The notes beneath the pieces were generated by a model, which saw only the letters and a list, made by a program, of their open reading frames with translations, was not told the origin of the DNA and searched no databases. A stretch of 64,000 nucleotides of DNA from Candidatus Dormiibacterota bacterium (GTDB taxonomy: Bacteria; Vulcanimicrobiota; Vulcanimicrobiia; Vulcanimicrobiales; Vulcanimicrobiaceae): the NCBI GenBank assembly GCA_035532035.1, contig DATKRS010000009.1, forward strand, positions 1-64,000. Direction: 5' to 3'. Shown piece by piece: positions 19,903 through 29,202 of this stretch. A program made the translations under genes and the position numbers. How positions within the stretch are numbered: position 1 is the first letter of the stretch; each line of letters begins with the position of its first letter.

Positions 19903-21057
19903 ATGAAGCGCTTGCTCGTCCTCACGGCCGCCGTGTGCTGCCTCGGTGCCGCCGCCCCCGCCAACTACAACGCCTTCGGTATTGCCGTGCTCCAACGGCT
20001 CGCGGGGCAATCGCACGCCGAAAATGTCTTCCTATCGCCGGTGAGCCTCGGCATCGCCTTGGCGATGGCCGCCGACGGCGCTGCGGGAAGCACCCGTACG
20101 GCGATTCTGCACGCGCTCGCATTGCGCGCTACGGACGTCGCGCCGGCGAATGCGGCGCTTATCGCCTCGCTCGAATCGAATTCCGACGCCCGCGTCGGCA
20201 TCGCGAACGCGATCTGGCTGCGGCAGGATATCCCGCCGAGCTCGCGTTACGTCGCATTGCTTCGACGCGGCTATCGAGCCGAGGCGCGAGCCGTGCACTT
20301 CGGCGACCCGTCGGCCGCGCAGGCCATCAATGCGTGGACGCGCGCGCATACCCTCGGGTTGATCGACCACATCGTCGACAGCACGAGCCCGATGGATTTC
20401 GCCTACCTCACGAATGCACTCGCCTTCAAAGCCGACTGGACGGCACCGTTCGATCGCGGCGAGACGAGCCGCCAGCCGTTCACCGATGCAGACGGCACGA
20501 AGCACGACGTGCAGATGATGATGCAACGCGCAACGTTTCGAACCGCCGATCTGCCGACGTTTCGCGTCCTGCGCCTTCCCTACGGTAAGAACGGCGGCTA
20601 CGCAGCGTACATTCTTCTGCCGAACGGCAAGGACGCCGCGGCGCTCGTGCGCGGCCTCAGCGCCTCGGCCTTCGATCACGCGCTTCGCGCGCTGCGCGCC
20701 GAAGACGTTCGCGTCGGGCTACCGCGCTTCACCGCGGAGTACCAAGCGCAGCTCGAGCCGCTCCTAGAAGCGATGGGCATGGGCGTCGCCTTCAGTCGCA
20801 ATGCCGACTTCTCGCCGATGCATCCACCGGCCGGTACGATTCGCCTCGGAAGCGTCGTTCACAAGACCTACGTGCGCGTGGACGAGCAAGGAACCACGGC
20901 GGCTGCGGCGACGTCCGTCGAGATGCGGATGACGTCGGTCATGATGCCTCCGGCGCGCACGTTCATCGTCGACCACCCGTTCGTGATGGCGCTGCGCGAC
21001 GAGCGCACCGGCGCGCTCCTCTTCATCGGCGTCATCAACACGGTGCCTCACACGTAA
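19903..21057 (+). CDS. secreted serpin (serine protease inhibitor)
   Basis: 384 residues with a signal peptide (LLVLTAAVCCLGAAAPA) and a complete serpin fold: NVFLSPVSLGIALAMAADGA, FAYLTNALAFKADW, LPYGKNGGYAAYILLPNG, and the C-terminal FIVDHPFVMALRDERTGALLFIGVI. The reactive loop hinge EQGTTAAAATSV (about 328-339) has the small-residue P15-P9 run needed for insertion, so it is probably inhibitory. By counting from the hinge, P1-P1' falls near Thr344-Ser345 in VEMRMTSV. Bacterial serpins are patchily distributed. Likely targets are host or neighbour proteases, or stray endogenous ones outside the cell. Confidence 0.93.
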   Translation: MKRLLVLTAAVCCLGAAAPANYNAFGIAVLQRLAGQSHAENVFLSPVSLGIALAMAADGAAGSTRTAILHALALRATDVAPANAALIASLESNSDARVGIANAIWLRQDIPPSSRYVALLRRGYRAEARAVHFGDPSAAQAINAWTRAHTLGLIDHIVDSTSPMDFAYLTNALAFKADWTAPFDRGETSRQPFTDADGTKHDVQMMMQRATFRTADLPTFRVLRLPYGKNGGYAAYILLPNGKDAAALVRGLSASAFDHALRALRAEDVRVGLPRFTAEYQAQLEPLLEAMGMGVAFSRNADFSPMHPPAGTIRLGSVVHKTYVRVDEQGTTAAAATSVEMRMTSVMMPPARTFIVDHPFVMALRDERTGALLFIGVINTVPHT

Positions 21058-21061
21058 GCGG

Positions 21062-21101
21062 CCGGAGACGGGAATGCGCCTAAGTCCGACAGGACCCTAG
21101 G
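21062..21101 (+). repeat. 40-base dispersed repeat, copy B
   Basis: 36 of 40 bases equal 17458-17497. Lies in the 39-base gap between the convergent serpin and mqnC genes and covers the last bases of mqnC. Confidence 0.75.
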
Positions 21102-22179
21102 CCGTGGCGAGCGCGTAGTCGGAGCGGATGTTCCAGTACGTGTCGCGGATCGCCGGAACGAAGCCGGCCTCGCGGATGGCTTCCTCTAGATCGCGGCGCG
21201 ACGCTTCGTTGGTGTTCCCTGCGTCGTGCACGACTTGCTCTTCGATGATCGTGCCGCCCATGTCGTCGCAGCCGTAGAAGAGCGCGAGCTGCCCCATCTT
21301 CAAGCCCGGCGTCAGCCACGACGCCTGCAGGTGCGGCACGTTGTCGAGGTAGAGTCGCGAGATCGCAAGGACGCGCAAGTACTCCAGACCCGTTGCTTCC
21401 TTGCCGCGCAGCGGCGTCTTGAACGGGATGTAATACCACGGAATGAAGGCGGTGAAGCCCTGCATCTCGTCTTGAAGTTCGCGCACGACGTGGAGGTGCT
21501 CGATGCGCTCTTCCGCGGTTTCGATCGAACCGAACATCATCGTCGCGGTCGTCGGCATTCCGAGACGTTGCGCCTCGCGCATGACGCCGAGCCATTCCTC
21601 CGGTTTCACCTTGCGTGCCGAAATACGCTTGCGAACGCGCTCGACGAGGATCTCCGCCCCCGCGCCGGGGAGCGACTTCATGCCCGCAGCTTTCAAGCGG
21701 CGAAGAATCTCGGGAACCGGCATCTCTTCGATTCGCGCCAAGCCCACGATCTCCGAGACCGAGAGCGAGTGGAGATCCACGTGCGGAAACTCGGCCCGCA
21801 CGCGCGCGAAGAGTTGCTCGAACCACGCGATGCGCAGCTCAGGGTTGACGCCGCCTTGAATCATGATCTGCGTCGCACCTTGGTCCGCGGCGTGCCGCAC
21901 GCGCGCGATCACCTCGTCGTGCGACATCGTGTAGCCTTCGTTGTGATGCTCGGGTCGAAAGAAGGCGCAGAAGGTGCAGTGCACGTTGCAGACGTTGGTG
22001 TAGTTCACGGTCGTGTCGATGACGTACGTCACGACATTCGAGGGATGGAGCTGCATGCGCCGCGCGTGCGCTGCGGCGCCGAGCGCGTGAAGGTCGGCGT
22101 CGTGGTAGAGCGCGACGCCTTCGTCGAAGCTCAAGCGCCCGCCGGACGCCGCGCGGTCTAGCAGATCATGCAGGGACAC
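21097..22179 (-). CDS. mqnC: cyclic dehypoxanthine futalosine synthase MqnC
   Basis: Radical-SAM enzyme of the futalosine menaquinone pathway; it cyclises dehypoxanthine futalosine. The TxNYTNVCNVHCTFCAF segment carries the CX3CX2C cluster motif. IQGGVNPEL, HSLSVSEI, SLPGAGAEIL, TTATMMFGSIET, GFTAFIPWYYIP and GCDDMGGTIIEE are MqnC-like and separate it from MqnE. Start is the GTG at 22179, with GGAGG seven bases upstream; the longer frame is not conserved in style. It overlaps the mqnA stop by 14 bases and ends the ftsK-mqn series. Confidence 0.93.
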   Translation of the reverse strand: MSLHDLLDRAASGGRLSFDEGVALYHDADLHALGAAAHARRMQLHPSNVVTYVIDTTVNYTNVCNVHCTFCAFFRPEHHNEGYTMSHDEVIARVRHAADQGATQIMIQGGVNPELRIAWFEQLFARVRAEFPHVDLHSLSVSEIVGLARIEEMPVPEILRRLKAAGMKSLPGAGAEILVERVRKRISARKVKPEEWLGVMREAQRLGMPTTATMMFGSIETAEERIEHLHVVRELQDEMQGFTAFIPWYYIPFKTPLRGKEATGLEYLRVLAISRLYLDNVPHLQASWLTPGLKMGQLALFYGCDDMGGTIIEEQVVHDAGNTNEASRRDLEEAIREAGFVPAIRDTYWNIRSDYALATA

Positions 22180-23005
22180 CGATCGCCTCCGGAAAGACGG
22201 GCGGCATATGCTCGATGGCGCCGATCGCAAGCAGCTCGCGGCAGAATGCCTCCAAGCCGCACTGCGCTGCAAAATGGAACGTGAAGTTCAGCTTGCCGTA
22301 ATACTCCTCGTAGAAGCCCGTCGGGCGCGGGTAGGCACGCTGCGCCTGCGCGAGCACGAACTCCATGTGCGAACGCGACCACGTGTACGCATCGGTCAAT
22401 GCGTGCATGCAGTCGCGCACGCCTTGCGGCTCGCGATCGTAGACGTCGCGGCGCGCCGCCCAAACCGCAAAGACCGTCTGCTGCCGCGTCCACTCGTGCC
22501 AGAGGCTGCCCAGGTCGTATACGTTCTCCCGCGGCAGCGAGAGCAGCGCGTCGATCGCCCGATCGCCGATGAGCAGCGCGGGGCACCCATTTGCCGCGTC
22601 CGCCAAGGGGTCGGCGCTCTCTTCGTACGCCGGATGCACGCCGAATCGGCGTTCGAGTAGGACGCGCAGGAGGTTCGCGCCGCTGGCCGACTCGCGCGTC
22701 ACGGCGATGCGCGCGCCGTCGAGCTGCTCGAGCGGCCGCTGCGAGACGAGAACCACCGATACGACCTCGTCGCGCGCGCCGATGCAGAGATCGGGCAACA
22801 GGACGAGCTCGCCGGCGTGCCGCGCCCATGCGAACGCCGAAATAGGGCTCACGTCGAGCTCTCCGGCGAGCAGCATGGCATTCAAACGCGCCGGCACGTC
22901 CGCATGCAGCGTGCCCGGATACGGAATCGCCCCCGCGTCGAACGCGGCGTAGATCGGAAGGTCGTTCGTGTAGCAGATGCGTCCGCAGCGTAGCGTCATC
23001 GTCAT
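22166..23005 (-). CDS. mqnA: chorismate dehydratase MqnA
   Basis: First committed step of the futalosine pathway: removal of water from chorismate to give 3-enolpyruvyl-benzoate. The periplasmic-binding-protein-like fold is recognisable from CGRICYTNDLPIYAAFD at the start, then DVSPISAFAWARH, VTRESASGANLLRVLL, LLIGDRAI and the YDLGSLWHEWT motif. 279 residues is normal. The ATG at 23005 overlaps the TGA of mqnE as ATGA. Its place between mqnE and mqnC supports the assignment. Confidence 0.93.
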   Translation of the reverse strand: MTMTLRCGRICYTNDLPIYAAFDAGAIPYPGTLHADVPARLNAMLLAGELDVSPISAFAWARHAGELVLLPDLCIGARDEVVSVVLVSQRPLEQLDGARIAVTRESASGANLLRVLLERRFGVHPAYEESADPLADAANGCPALLIGDRAIDALLSLPRENVYDLGSLWHEWTRQQTVFAVWAARRDVYDREPQGVRDCMHALTDAYTWSRSHMEFVLAQAQRAYPRPTGFYEEYYGKLNFTFHFAAQCGLEAFCRELLAIGAIEHMPPVFPEAIGVPA

Positions 23006-24153
23006 CCAGCGCCGACGGGCACTGCCGCGTCGAAGGACGGAGGGGCCCAGTCCCACGCGAACTCGTCGTACGTGGTGTTGCGACGCACGGGCACGTAGCC
23101 TGCGTCTTCGATGAGACGGCGAAACTCGCGGTCGTCGACGTGCTGGCCGGACTGCGTCCCTGCCGCGTGATAGATCATCTCTTCGTCGGTCGAACCGTGC
23201 GTGCCGTCCATGTCGTCGGCGCCGAACTGCAGCGCGACCTGGCAGACCTTCAGACCCTGGATCATCCAATACGCCTTGATGTGATCGAAGTTGTCGAGCA
23301 TCAGGCGCGCGACCGCAAAGGTGCGGACGTCGTCGAGGCCGCTCGTCCAGCCGCAATCGCTCATCTCGTTGCCGTCGGGATGGAACGCCAGCGGAATGAA
23401 GGCATTGTATCCCGGCGAGCGTTCTTGCGATGCGCGTAGGCGCAGCAAATGGTCGACGCGATCTTCGAGCGACTCGATGTGGCCGTAGAGCATCGTCGCG
23501 TTGCTCGCGACGCCTTGAGAATGGAGCTCCTCGTGAATCGCGAGCCAGTTGTCGCTATTGACCTTGTTCGGGCAGATCTTTGCGCGCGTCGCCTCGGCGA
23601 AGATCTCCGCGCCGCCGCCGTTGACGTTGTCGAGCCCGGCTTCTTTGAGCTTCGCGACGATGGCGGGGTAGGAGAGGCGATGGCGCTTGGCCATGTAGTC
23701 GATCTCGGCCGCAGTGAAGAGCGAAAGCTGCACGTGCGGCGCGGCTTCCTTGAAGCGACGCATGAGCGGCAGCCAGTAATCGAGCGAGAGCTGGCGCGGA
23801 TCGTGGCCGCCGACGATGTGGACTTGGTTGAAGTTCGTTCCCGTCTCGAAGGTCCTTGCGAAGACTTCTTCGGCCGGCATGCGCACCACGCGCTCGCGCT
23901 CCTTGAACTCGTCGGCGGCGAACGAGCAAAACTTGCATCCGGCGTAGCAGACGTTCGTCGAGTTGACGTAGCGGTTGAGAACGTAGAAGACCTTCTTGCC
24001 GCTCTTGCGCTCTTTCTGTTTGCGCGCCAGACGCCCGAGCGCATGGAGATCGGGCGCGCGATAGAGCGCAAGGCCGTCGGCGAGAGAGAGCGGAGCGCCG
24101 GCATCGAGCTTTGCTTCGATCTCGAAAAGCGCCGGATCGGTCGAGCGGGTCAT
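23002..24153 (-). CDS. mqnE: aminofutalosine synthase MqnE
   Basis: Radical-SAM enzyme that joins the MqnA product to an adenosyl unit to give aminofutalosine. YVNSTNVCYAGCKFCSFAA holds the CX3CX2C cluster motif. VHIVGGHDPRQ, LFTAAEIDYMAKRH, NGGGAEIF, ATMLYGHIES, AFIPLAFHPDGNEM and GADDMDGTHG fit MqnE. From the ATG at 24153 it is 383 residues, with AAAGGGG about eight bases upstream, and the ATG overlaps the PAP2 stop. The genes for later steps (MqnB, MqnD) are not in the window. Confidence 0.93.
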   Translation of the reverse strand: MTRSTDPALFEIEAKLDAGAPLSLADGLALYRAPDLHALGRLARKQKERKSGKKVFYVLNRYVNSTNVCYAGCKFCSFAADEFKERERVVRMPAEEVFARTFETGTNFNQVHIVGGHDPRQLSLDYWLPLMRRFKEAAPHVQLSLFTAAEIDYMAKRHRLSYPAIVAKLKEAGLDNVNGGGAEIFAEATRAKICPNKVNSDNWLAIHEELHSQGVASNATMLYGHIESLEDRVDHLLRLRASQERSPGYNAFIPLAFHPDGNEMSDCGWTSGLDDVRTFAVARLMLDNFDHIKAYWMIQGLKVCQVALQFGADDMDGTHGSTDEEMIYHAAGTQSGQHVDDREFRRLIEDAGYVPVRRNTTYDEFAWDWAPPSFDAAVPVGAG

Positions 24154-24797
24154 GCTCGCCCCTTTCTCGTCCGCGCGAGGATTTCCGGCCACGCCGCCGC
24201 TCCGGCGGCGAGCAACGTCAGGCCGAGCAGGACGCCGCCGGCGACGTCGGTCACGTAGTGCGCCCCGAGCGCCAGCCGCGACCAGTAGATCGCCAGGACG
24301 ACGATTAGCACCAGGATGCAGACGGCGCTGCGCGAGGGCGCCGTGAAGCCGCGAGCGATCAGCCACGCCCAGAGCGCGTAGAACGCGGTTGCGATCGTCG
24401 CGTGCGCACTCGGATACGAGAACGAGGTTTCATGAAATATCACCCAGTCGAGGCGCCGCGGGCGCGCGAAGACGTGCTGGAGGAAGTCCGCGGCGCGCCA
24501 TGCGAGAAGCAGCATGACGAGGCTGAAGAGTATGCGCCCGCGCCACGAGGGTAAAAGCCACGCCGCGATCAACAGCGCGAGCGCAAGCGATGCGAGAACG
24601 TAGAAGCGCCCGAGCTGCGTGATCCACCACGCAAGGATAGCGCCGTGATCTACGACGGCGCGATCGAACGCCCATACCGCAGTCGGCTCGCCGTAATGGT
24701 CGACGCCAAGCCCCAGTGCGATACACGCGGCAAACGAAATCGCCGCAGCGATGACGTACGCGCTACGATTCGACGGCGAAGAGGTCTTGCTGTCCAC
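24150..24797 (-). CDS. PAP2-family membrane phosphatase
   Basis: Membrane phosphatase of the PAP2 (phosphatidic acid phosphatase type 2) superfamily; possible substrates are undecaprenyl pyrophosphate or lipid phosphates. About five to six hydrophobic helices are visible. The three catalytic motifs are in order: ARPRRLDW (motif 1, reduced), SYPSAHATIA (PSGH-like, with Ala for Gly) and SRLALGAHYVTDVAGG (motif 3 with His and Asp). The start is uncertain: a GTG at 24797 with AAGG upstream is preferred and would overlap ftsK by 35 bases; the frame is open to 24842. It is coupled to mqnE by ATGA. Confidence 0.85.
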   Translation of the reverse strand: MDSKTSSPSNRSAYVIAAAISFAACIALGLGVDHYGEPTAVWAFDRAVVDHGAILAWWITQLGRFYVLASLALALLIAAWLLPSWRGRILFSLVMLLLAWRAADFLQHVFARPRRLDWVIFHETSFSYPSAHATIATAFYALWAWLIARGFTAPSRSAVCILVLIVVLAIYWSRLALGAHYVTDVAGGVLLGLTLLAAGAAAWPEILARTRKGRA

Positions 24798-26985
24798 CCT
24801 CACCTTTTCCGACGCGCAGCGCGAGCTGTTCGATCTCCGCATAGCCCATCACGATCTTACGCGGCTTGGTTCCCTCGTGCGGCCCGACGACGCCGAGCTC
24901 TTCGAGCTGCTTCATGATACGAACGGCTCGAGGGTGGCCGATCGAGAGGTGCGATTGCAGCTGCGCGGTCGAGGCATACTGCGTCTCGACGATGAAGCGC
25001 GCCGCGTCGTACCACAGTGAGTCGAGGTCCTTGCGCGCGCGTTCCTCGTCGTCGGCGAGCGGAACGACGTCGACGTCGACGAGGTTCTCCGGTTGCGCTT
25101 GGCGAGCCCAGAAGTCGACGAGCCGGTGAATCTCGGCACCCGTTACGAGCGCACCTTGCGCACGCACGGGTTTCGGCGCGTCGATCGGAAGATAGAGCAT
25201 GTCGCCGCGGCCCAAAAGCCGCTCCGCACCGTTCATGTCGAGAATGACGCGCGAATCGACCTGCGAGCTGACCGCGAAGGCGATGCGCGAGGGTATGTTC
25301 GCCTTGATCAAGCCGGTGATCACGTCCGCCGACGGGCGCTGCGTCGCGACGATGAGGTGAATGCCGGTCGCGCGTGCGAGCTGCGCGAGGCGCATGATCG
25401 TCGTCTCCACCTTTGCCGGCGCGATGAGCATGAGGTCCGCAAGCTCGTCGATGACGATGACGACGTACGGAAGCTTCTCGTCGGGAAACTTTGCGTTGTA
25501 CTCTTCGATCTTGCGCACGCTCGCCTTGGCAAAGCGCTCGTAGCGCGCCTCCATCTCCTTGATCATCTCGAGCAACGCGCCCGCGGCGAGGCGCGGATCC
25601 GTGATGACGTCCTTGATGAGATGCGGGATCCCGTTGTATACGGGCAGCTCGACGCGCTTTGGATCGATCATGAGCATCTGCACTTGGTCCGGCGTCGCGC
25701 TGACGAGGAGGGACGCGATGATCGTGTTCAGACACACGGACTTGCCCGCGCCGGTCGCGCCCGCGACCAGGAGATGCGGCATCTTCGCCAGGTCGCCGAA
25801 GACCGGCCGTCCGGTGATGTCTTTGCCGAGTGCCATCCAGAGCGGCGGGACTTGGCCGCGATTCGGCAGCGCGTCGAGGATCTCGCGCACCGTCACGACG
25901 GAGACGGTTTGATTCGGAACCTCGATCCCGACGGCGGACTTACCAGGAATCGGAGCCTCGATGCGGACCGAGGTTGCGGCAAGCGCGAGGGCGAGATCGT
26001 CGGCAAGCGCCGCGATGCGCGAGATCTTCACGCCGCGCTCCGGACGCAGCTCGTAGCGCGTTACCGAGGGGCCGCGCTGCGAATGCACGACCTTCGCACC
26101 GACGCCGAACGACGCGAGCGTGTCTTCCAGCAGATGGGCGCGATCGACGTCGTCGTTCGATTGCGCGAGCGGAGCATCGAAAATTGCCAGGTCCGGAAGA
26201 TGGTACGCGCGTTGCCCGCCCGAGGATTCGTACTCTCCGACGACGGCCTCGGCCGGCGGCGCCGGAGCCGTTAGCTGCGGCCTCGGCGCGACGTACCGCT
26301 GCAGCGGCACCGGAACGGCGACGCGCTTGGCGGGAGCGCCTTCTTCGACGGCATCGCGCTCGTCGAAAACCTCGGTCTTTCCCGTCGTGACGCGGTTGCT
26401 CGTGCGCTCGGGAAGCGAGAAGGCCTCGCGCACGTTCGCGTGGCCTGGCGGAAGGTGAAGATCGAGCTTGGGCAACTTCGGCAGACGCACGAGTTTGACG
26501 TTGCCGCCGAGGATCACGATCCAACCGATGATCTTCTTCAACGACGTGTTCGTCACGTAGAGCGTCAGCGCGATAGCGATGACGCCGAGCACGACCCACG
26601 CGCCCACCGACCCGACCAGCGCGCGCAACGTGCTCCAGATCGTCGTTCCGATCTCGCCGCCGGCCCGCGCGCCACGCGAGCCGAGGATCGCATCGAGCAT
26701 CAGGAAGTAGGCAAAGGCGGCGCTTGCGAATCCCACGATGAGACGCGGCACGTTGATTTCCAGAAAGACGATGCCGCCGAGCGCGAAGATCAGCACGGGA
26801 AAGAACGGCGAAGCGTCGCCGAGCAGCCGCCGCAGCATCAGCTCCGTCGCGCGGCCGACGTGTCCCGCATACTGCGGGATCGCGAGCGCGACGGCAAAGA
26901 GGACGGCCAGGCCGATGGCGACAATCCCGACGATCTCGAGATTGAGGCCCTTCCTCGCACGGCTCTTCCGGCGTACGCGTGCCAT
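24763..26985 (-). CDS. ftsK: DNA translocase FtsK/SpoIIIE
   Basis: Septum-located DNA pump that clears chromosomes during division. 740 residues from the ATG at 26985. Four hydrophobic helices occupy about residues 18-165, then a short linker, then the motor: LLVAGATGAGKSVCLNTII (Walker A), VVIVIDELADLML (Walker B), HLIVATQRPSADVITGLIKANIPSRIAF. The C-terminal winged-helix gamma domain (ASTAQLQSHLSIGHPRAVRIMKQLEELGVVG) reads orientation sequences. The linker is short compared with E. coli FtsK and closer to SpoIIIE. It is divergent from the dehydrogenase at 27022 with only 36 bases between. Confidence 0.95.
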   Translation of the reverse strand: MARVRRKSRARKGLNLEIVGIVAIGLAVLFAVALAIPQYAGHVGRATELMLRRLLGDASPFFPVLIFALGGIVFLEINVPRLIVGFASAAFAYFLMLDAILGSRGARAGGEIGTTIWSTLRALVGSVGAWVVLGVIAIALTLYVTNTSLKKIIGWIVILGGNVKLVRLPKLPKLDLHLPPGHANVREAFSLPERTSNRVTTGKTEVFDERDAVEEGAPAKRVAVPVPLQRYVAPRPQLTAPAPPAEAVVGEYESSGGQRAYHLPDLAIFDAPLAQSNDDVDRAHLLEDTLASFGVGAKVVHSQRGPSVTRYELRPERGVKISRIAALADDLALALAATSVRIEAPIPGKSAVGIEVPNQTVSVVTVREILDALPNRGQVPPLWMALGKDITGRPVFGDLAKMPHLLVAGATGAGKSVCLNTIIASLLVSATPDQVQMLMIDPKRVELPVYNGIPHLIKDVITDPRLAAGALLEMIKEMEARYERFAKASVRKIEEYNAKFPDEKLPYVVIVIDELADLMLIAPAKVETTIMRLAQLARATGIHLIVATQRPSADVITGLIKANIPSRIAFAVSSQVDSRVILDMNGAERLLGRGDMLYLPIDAPKPVRAQGALVTGAEIHRLVDFWARQAQPENLVDVDVVPLADDEERARKDLDSLWYDAARFIVETQYASTAQLQSHLSIGHPRAVRIMKQLEELGVVGPHEGTKPRKIVMGYAEIEQLALRVGKGEGGQQDLFAVES

Positions 26986-27021
26986 CGAGAGGAGCTTTTC
27001 GTCGCAGCGACAGGAGTTCAT

Positions 27022-28107
27022 TTGACCGCGCCGACCATCGTCGTTCTCGAAGGCGACCAAACCGGACAGGAGTTGCTGACCGAAGCACTGCGCGTGCTCG
27101 ACACGTCGGTTATCGATCTTCCGCTGACGTTCGAACGTTACGACCTCTCGCTGGAGCATCGGCGCGGGACGGAGAACCGCGTCGTGCTCGACGCGGCCGA
27201 AGCGATGGTGCGCCATCGCTTCGGCCTCAAGGCCGCTACCATCACCCCCGAACAGCTGGGCGACGTGGGCTCTCCGAACGCGCTGCTGCGCAAGGCGGTC
27301 GGCGGTAAGGTCATCGTTCGCACCGGCCGCAAGCTGCCGCGCGTGCGACCCGTCGCGGGAATTCACGCGCCGATCACCGTGGTGCGCATGGCGGTGGGGG
27401 ACGCGTACGGGGCGCATGAGTGGCGCGAAGGCGAGGGCGACGCCGAGACCGCGAGCCGAACGGAGACGATCTCGCGCGGCGTCTGCCGCTACGTCGCCGA
27501 GTACTCCTTCGCGCACGCAAAACGCATCGGCGGCCGGGTCTTCGGAGGCCCGAAGTACACCGTCAGCCCCGTGTACGAAGGAATGCTCAAGGAAGAGATG
27601 GATGCCGCCGCCGCGCGCCATCCGGACGTTGCGTACGAGCCGCACCTCATCGACGCAACGTACGCGCTTCTCCTTTCGAATGCCGGCGACGATCCGCTCG
27701 TCATCCCGTCGCTCAACCGCGACGGCGATTGCCTCTCCGATTTGGTCATGCAGCTTTTCGGCTCGATCGCGGGCGCGGAATCGCTCCTGCTGTCGTTTCC
27801 CGATCGCGAAGAGAGCTTTACGCCGAACGTCGTGATGGCCGAGGCGCCGCACGGTACGGCTCCGCGGCTCTTCGGAAAGAACATCGCCGATCCGCTCGCG
27901 ATGATTCTCGCCACGGCCGCGGTGCTCTCGTACGTCGACGACAAGCGTGCTGCAAACGCGTCACGCGCGATCTACGAAGCCGCCCTCGAAACCGTGCACG
28001 CCGGGATCGCGACGCCGGATCTCGGCGGCAACGCGACGACGACCGAGTTCACCGATGCGACGATCGAGGGCGTGAAGCGCAAGCTCGACGTCTGGTCGAC
28101 GATCTAG
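27022..28107 (+). CDS. isocitrate/isopropylmalate dehydrogenase family protein
   Basis: Beta-decarboxylating dehydrogenase, about 361 residues. The start is TTG at 27022 with AGGAG five bases upstream. The cofactor-binding region FTPNVVMAEAPHGTAPRLFGKNIADPLAMIL is clear. Metal and substrate Asp residues are in LIDATYALLL and LNRDGDCLSDLVMQLFGS. The active-site stretch VFGGPKYTVSPVYEGMLKEEMD supplies a Lys and Tyr. The style resembles the eukaryote-like isocitrate dehydrogenase branch more than LeuB, but substrate and coenzyme cannot be fixed by eye. No leu or citric-cycle genes are next to it. Its stop overlaps the stop of the convergent gene. Confidence 0.8.
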   Translation: MTAPTIVVLEGDQTGQELLTEALRVLDTSVIDLPLTFERYDLSLEHRRGTENRVVLDAAEAMVRHRFGLKAATITPEQLGDVGSPNALLRKAVGGKVIVRTGRKLPRVRPVAGIHAPITVVRMAVGDAYGAHEWREGEGDAETASRTETISRGVCRYVAEYSFAHAKRIGGRVFGGPKYTVSPVYEGMLKEEMDAAAARHPDVAYEPHLIDATYALLLSNAGDDPLVIPSLNRDGDCLSDLVMQLFGSIAGAESLLLSFPDREESFTPNVVMAEAPHGTAPRLFGKNIADPLAMILATAAVLSYVDDKRAANASRAIYEAALETVHAGIATPDLGGNATTTEFTDATIEGVKRKLDVWSTI

Positions 28108-29186
28108 GGAACCGTGGGGATGACGCTCGGAACGTTCGGCGCGGTCGCCGCTGAGAGCCGGTAGCAGTAGCGACCGGCCGGATGTGCCCATGGGTCGTTG
28201 CCGTTGACCTGACCGACGTTCGACGTGTCGAACGTCGCGCACACGTCGTACCACTGCGCGTTCTTGCGCGCGTACACGAACGCCGCGCCAGTCGCGGGGT
28301 CGCGTAAGCGGCTCGCGGGAGGCGCCAGCTCCGCAAGCGACGCCGGCGCATTTCCACGCGTGTTGATCGCCGTCGCGATAGCATACATGTCGCTCACCCT
28401 CTGCTCGTCCATCCTCAGCTGACGCTCGAACGCGGGCGCCCCGACGCCTCCGAATCCGACGGCGAGCGCGGCGATCACTGCCGTCAGCGCGAACGCGCCG
28501 AAGAAGGTGTTGTCGTTCCCCCGCCGTTCCCAAGCCCGCATGCTGCGCAAGTAGTACCAGAAGATTCCGCCGGCGACGACGATGAGCACCATGTACTGCA
28601 AGGCGAAACGCACCGTCAGATTTCCGGTGAGAAAGCTTTGCAGAAACAGCACCGCGTCGGAAAGGAGCGCGATGGCGGCGATCACGAGCGCTACGTACGT
28701 CAGCCATTTTCGCACGCCCGAGTCGAGTTCTTCCGGGCGCCGCGCCGTTTGGCGCGCTAAAATCCAGCTCACCAGCATGAAGATGGGGAAGCCGATGATG
28801 ATGCTCGCCAGCTGGCCGGCGAGGTCGTAGCGCAGCGACGTGGTACTCTCGACATCCGTTGGGCTCGGGAACGCGCGCGTAATCGCGATATTGCCAAGCC
28901 AGATGAGCGCGATGCTCCAAAAGCCGAGCGACACGAAAGATACGAGGTAGAGGAATGCATCTCGCGCGTTCTCCATTCCCTGCCCTCGCGAGGGGACCGG
29001 CGCTCCGGTCTGCTGCGCGTAGTAGTCGGAGAACGCGCCGTAAATGCGACGCTCGGACCAGCCGTTCTGCTTGAGGAGATCTACCAGAAACGCATCGCCG
29101 GCGCCCTTGTTCTTCGCGTCGCGTATGAAGGCTGCGAGCTTTTCGCGATCCCCGGCGTGCACTGCCGTAGGGCATTCAGTAGGCAA
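28104..29186 (-). CDS. multi-helix membrane protein (DUF5671-like)
   Basis: 360 residues. The N-terminal 60 residues are soluble (VDLLKQNGWSERRIYGAFSDYY, a short helical motif). About six hydrophobic helices follow from AFLYLVSFVSLGFWSIALIWL to AFALTAVIAALAVGFGGVG. A periplasmic tail of about 110 residues (QRVSDMYAIATAINTRGNAPASLAEL...) ends the protein and looks like the pilin-like C-termini seen next to DUF5671 regions. TTG start with AGGGG nine bases upstream. Function unknown. It follows the EamA transporter by 16 bases. Confidence 0.7.
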   Translation of the reverse strand: MPTECPTAVHAGDREKLAAFIRDAKNKGAGDAFLVDLLKQNGWSERRIYGAFSDYYAQQTGAPVPSRGQGMENARDAFLYLVSFVSLGFWSIALIWLGNIAITRAFPSPTDVESTTSLRYDLAGQLASIIIGFPIFMLVSWILARQTARRPEELDSGVRKWLTYVALVIAAIALLSDAVLFLQSFLTGNLTVRFALQYMVLIVVAGGIFWYYLRSMRAWERRGNDNTFFGAFALTAVIAALAVGFGGVGAPAFERQLRMDEQRVSDMYAIATAINTRGNAPASLAELAPPASRLRDPATGAAFVYARKNAQWYDVCATFDTSNVGQVNGNDPWAHPAGRYCYRLSAATAPNVPSVIPTVP

Positions 29187-29202
29187 AGCGCCGGGCCCCT
29201 GC

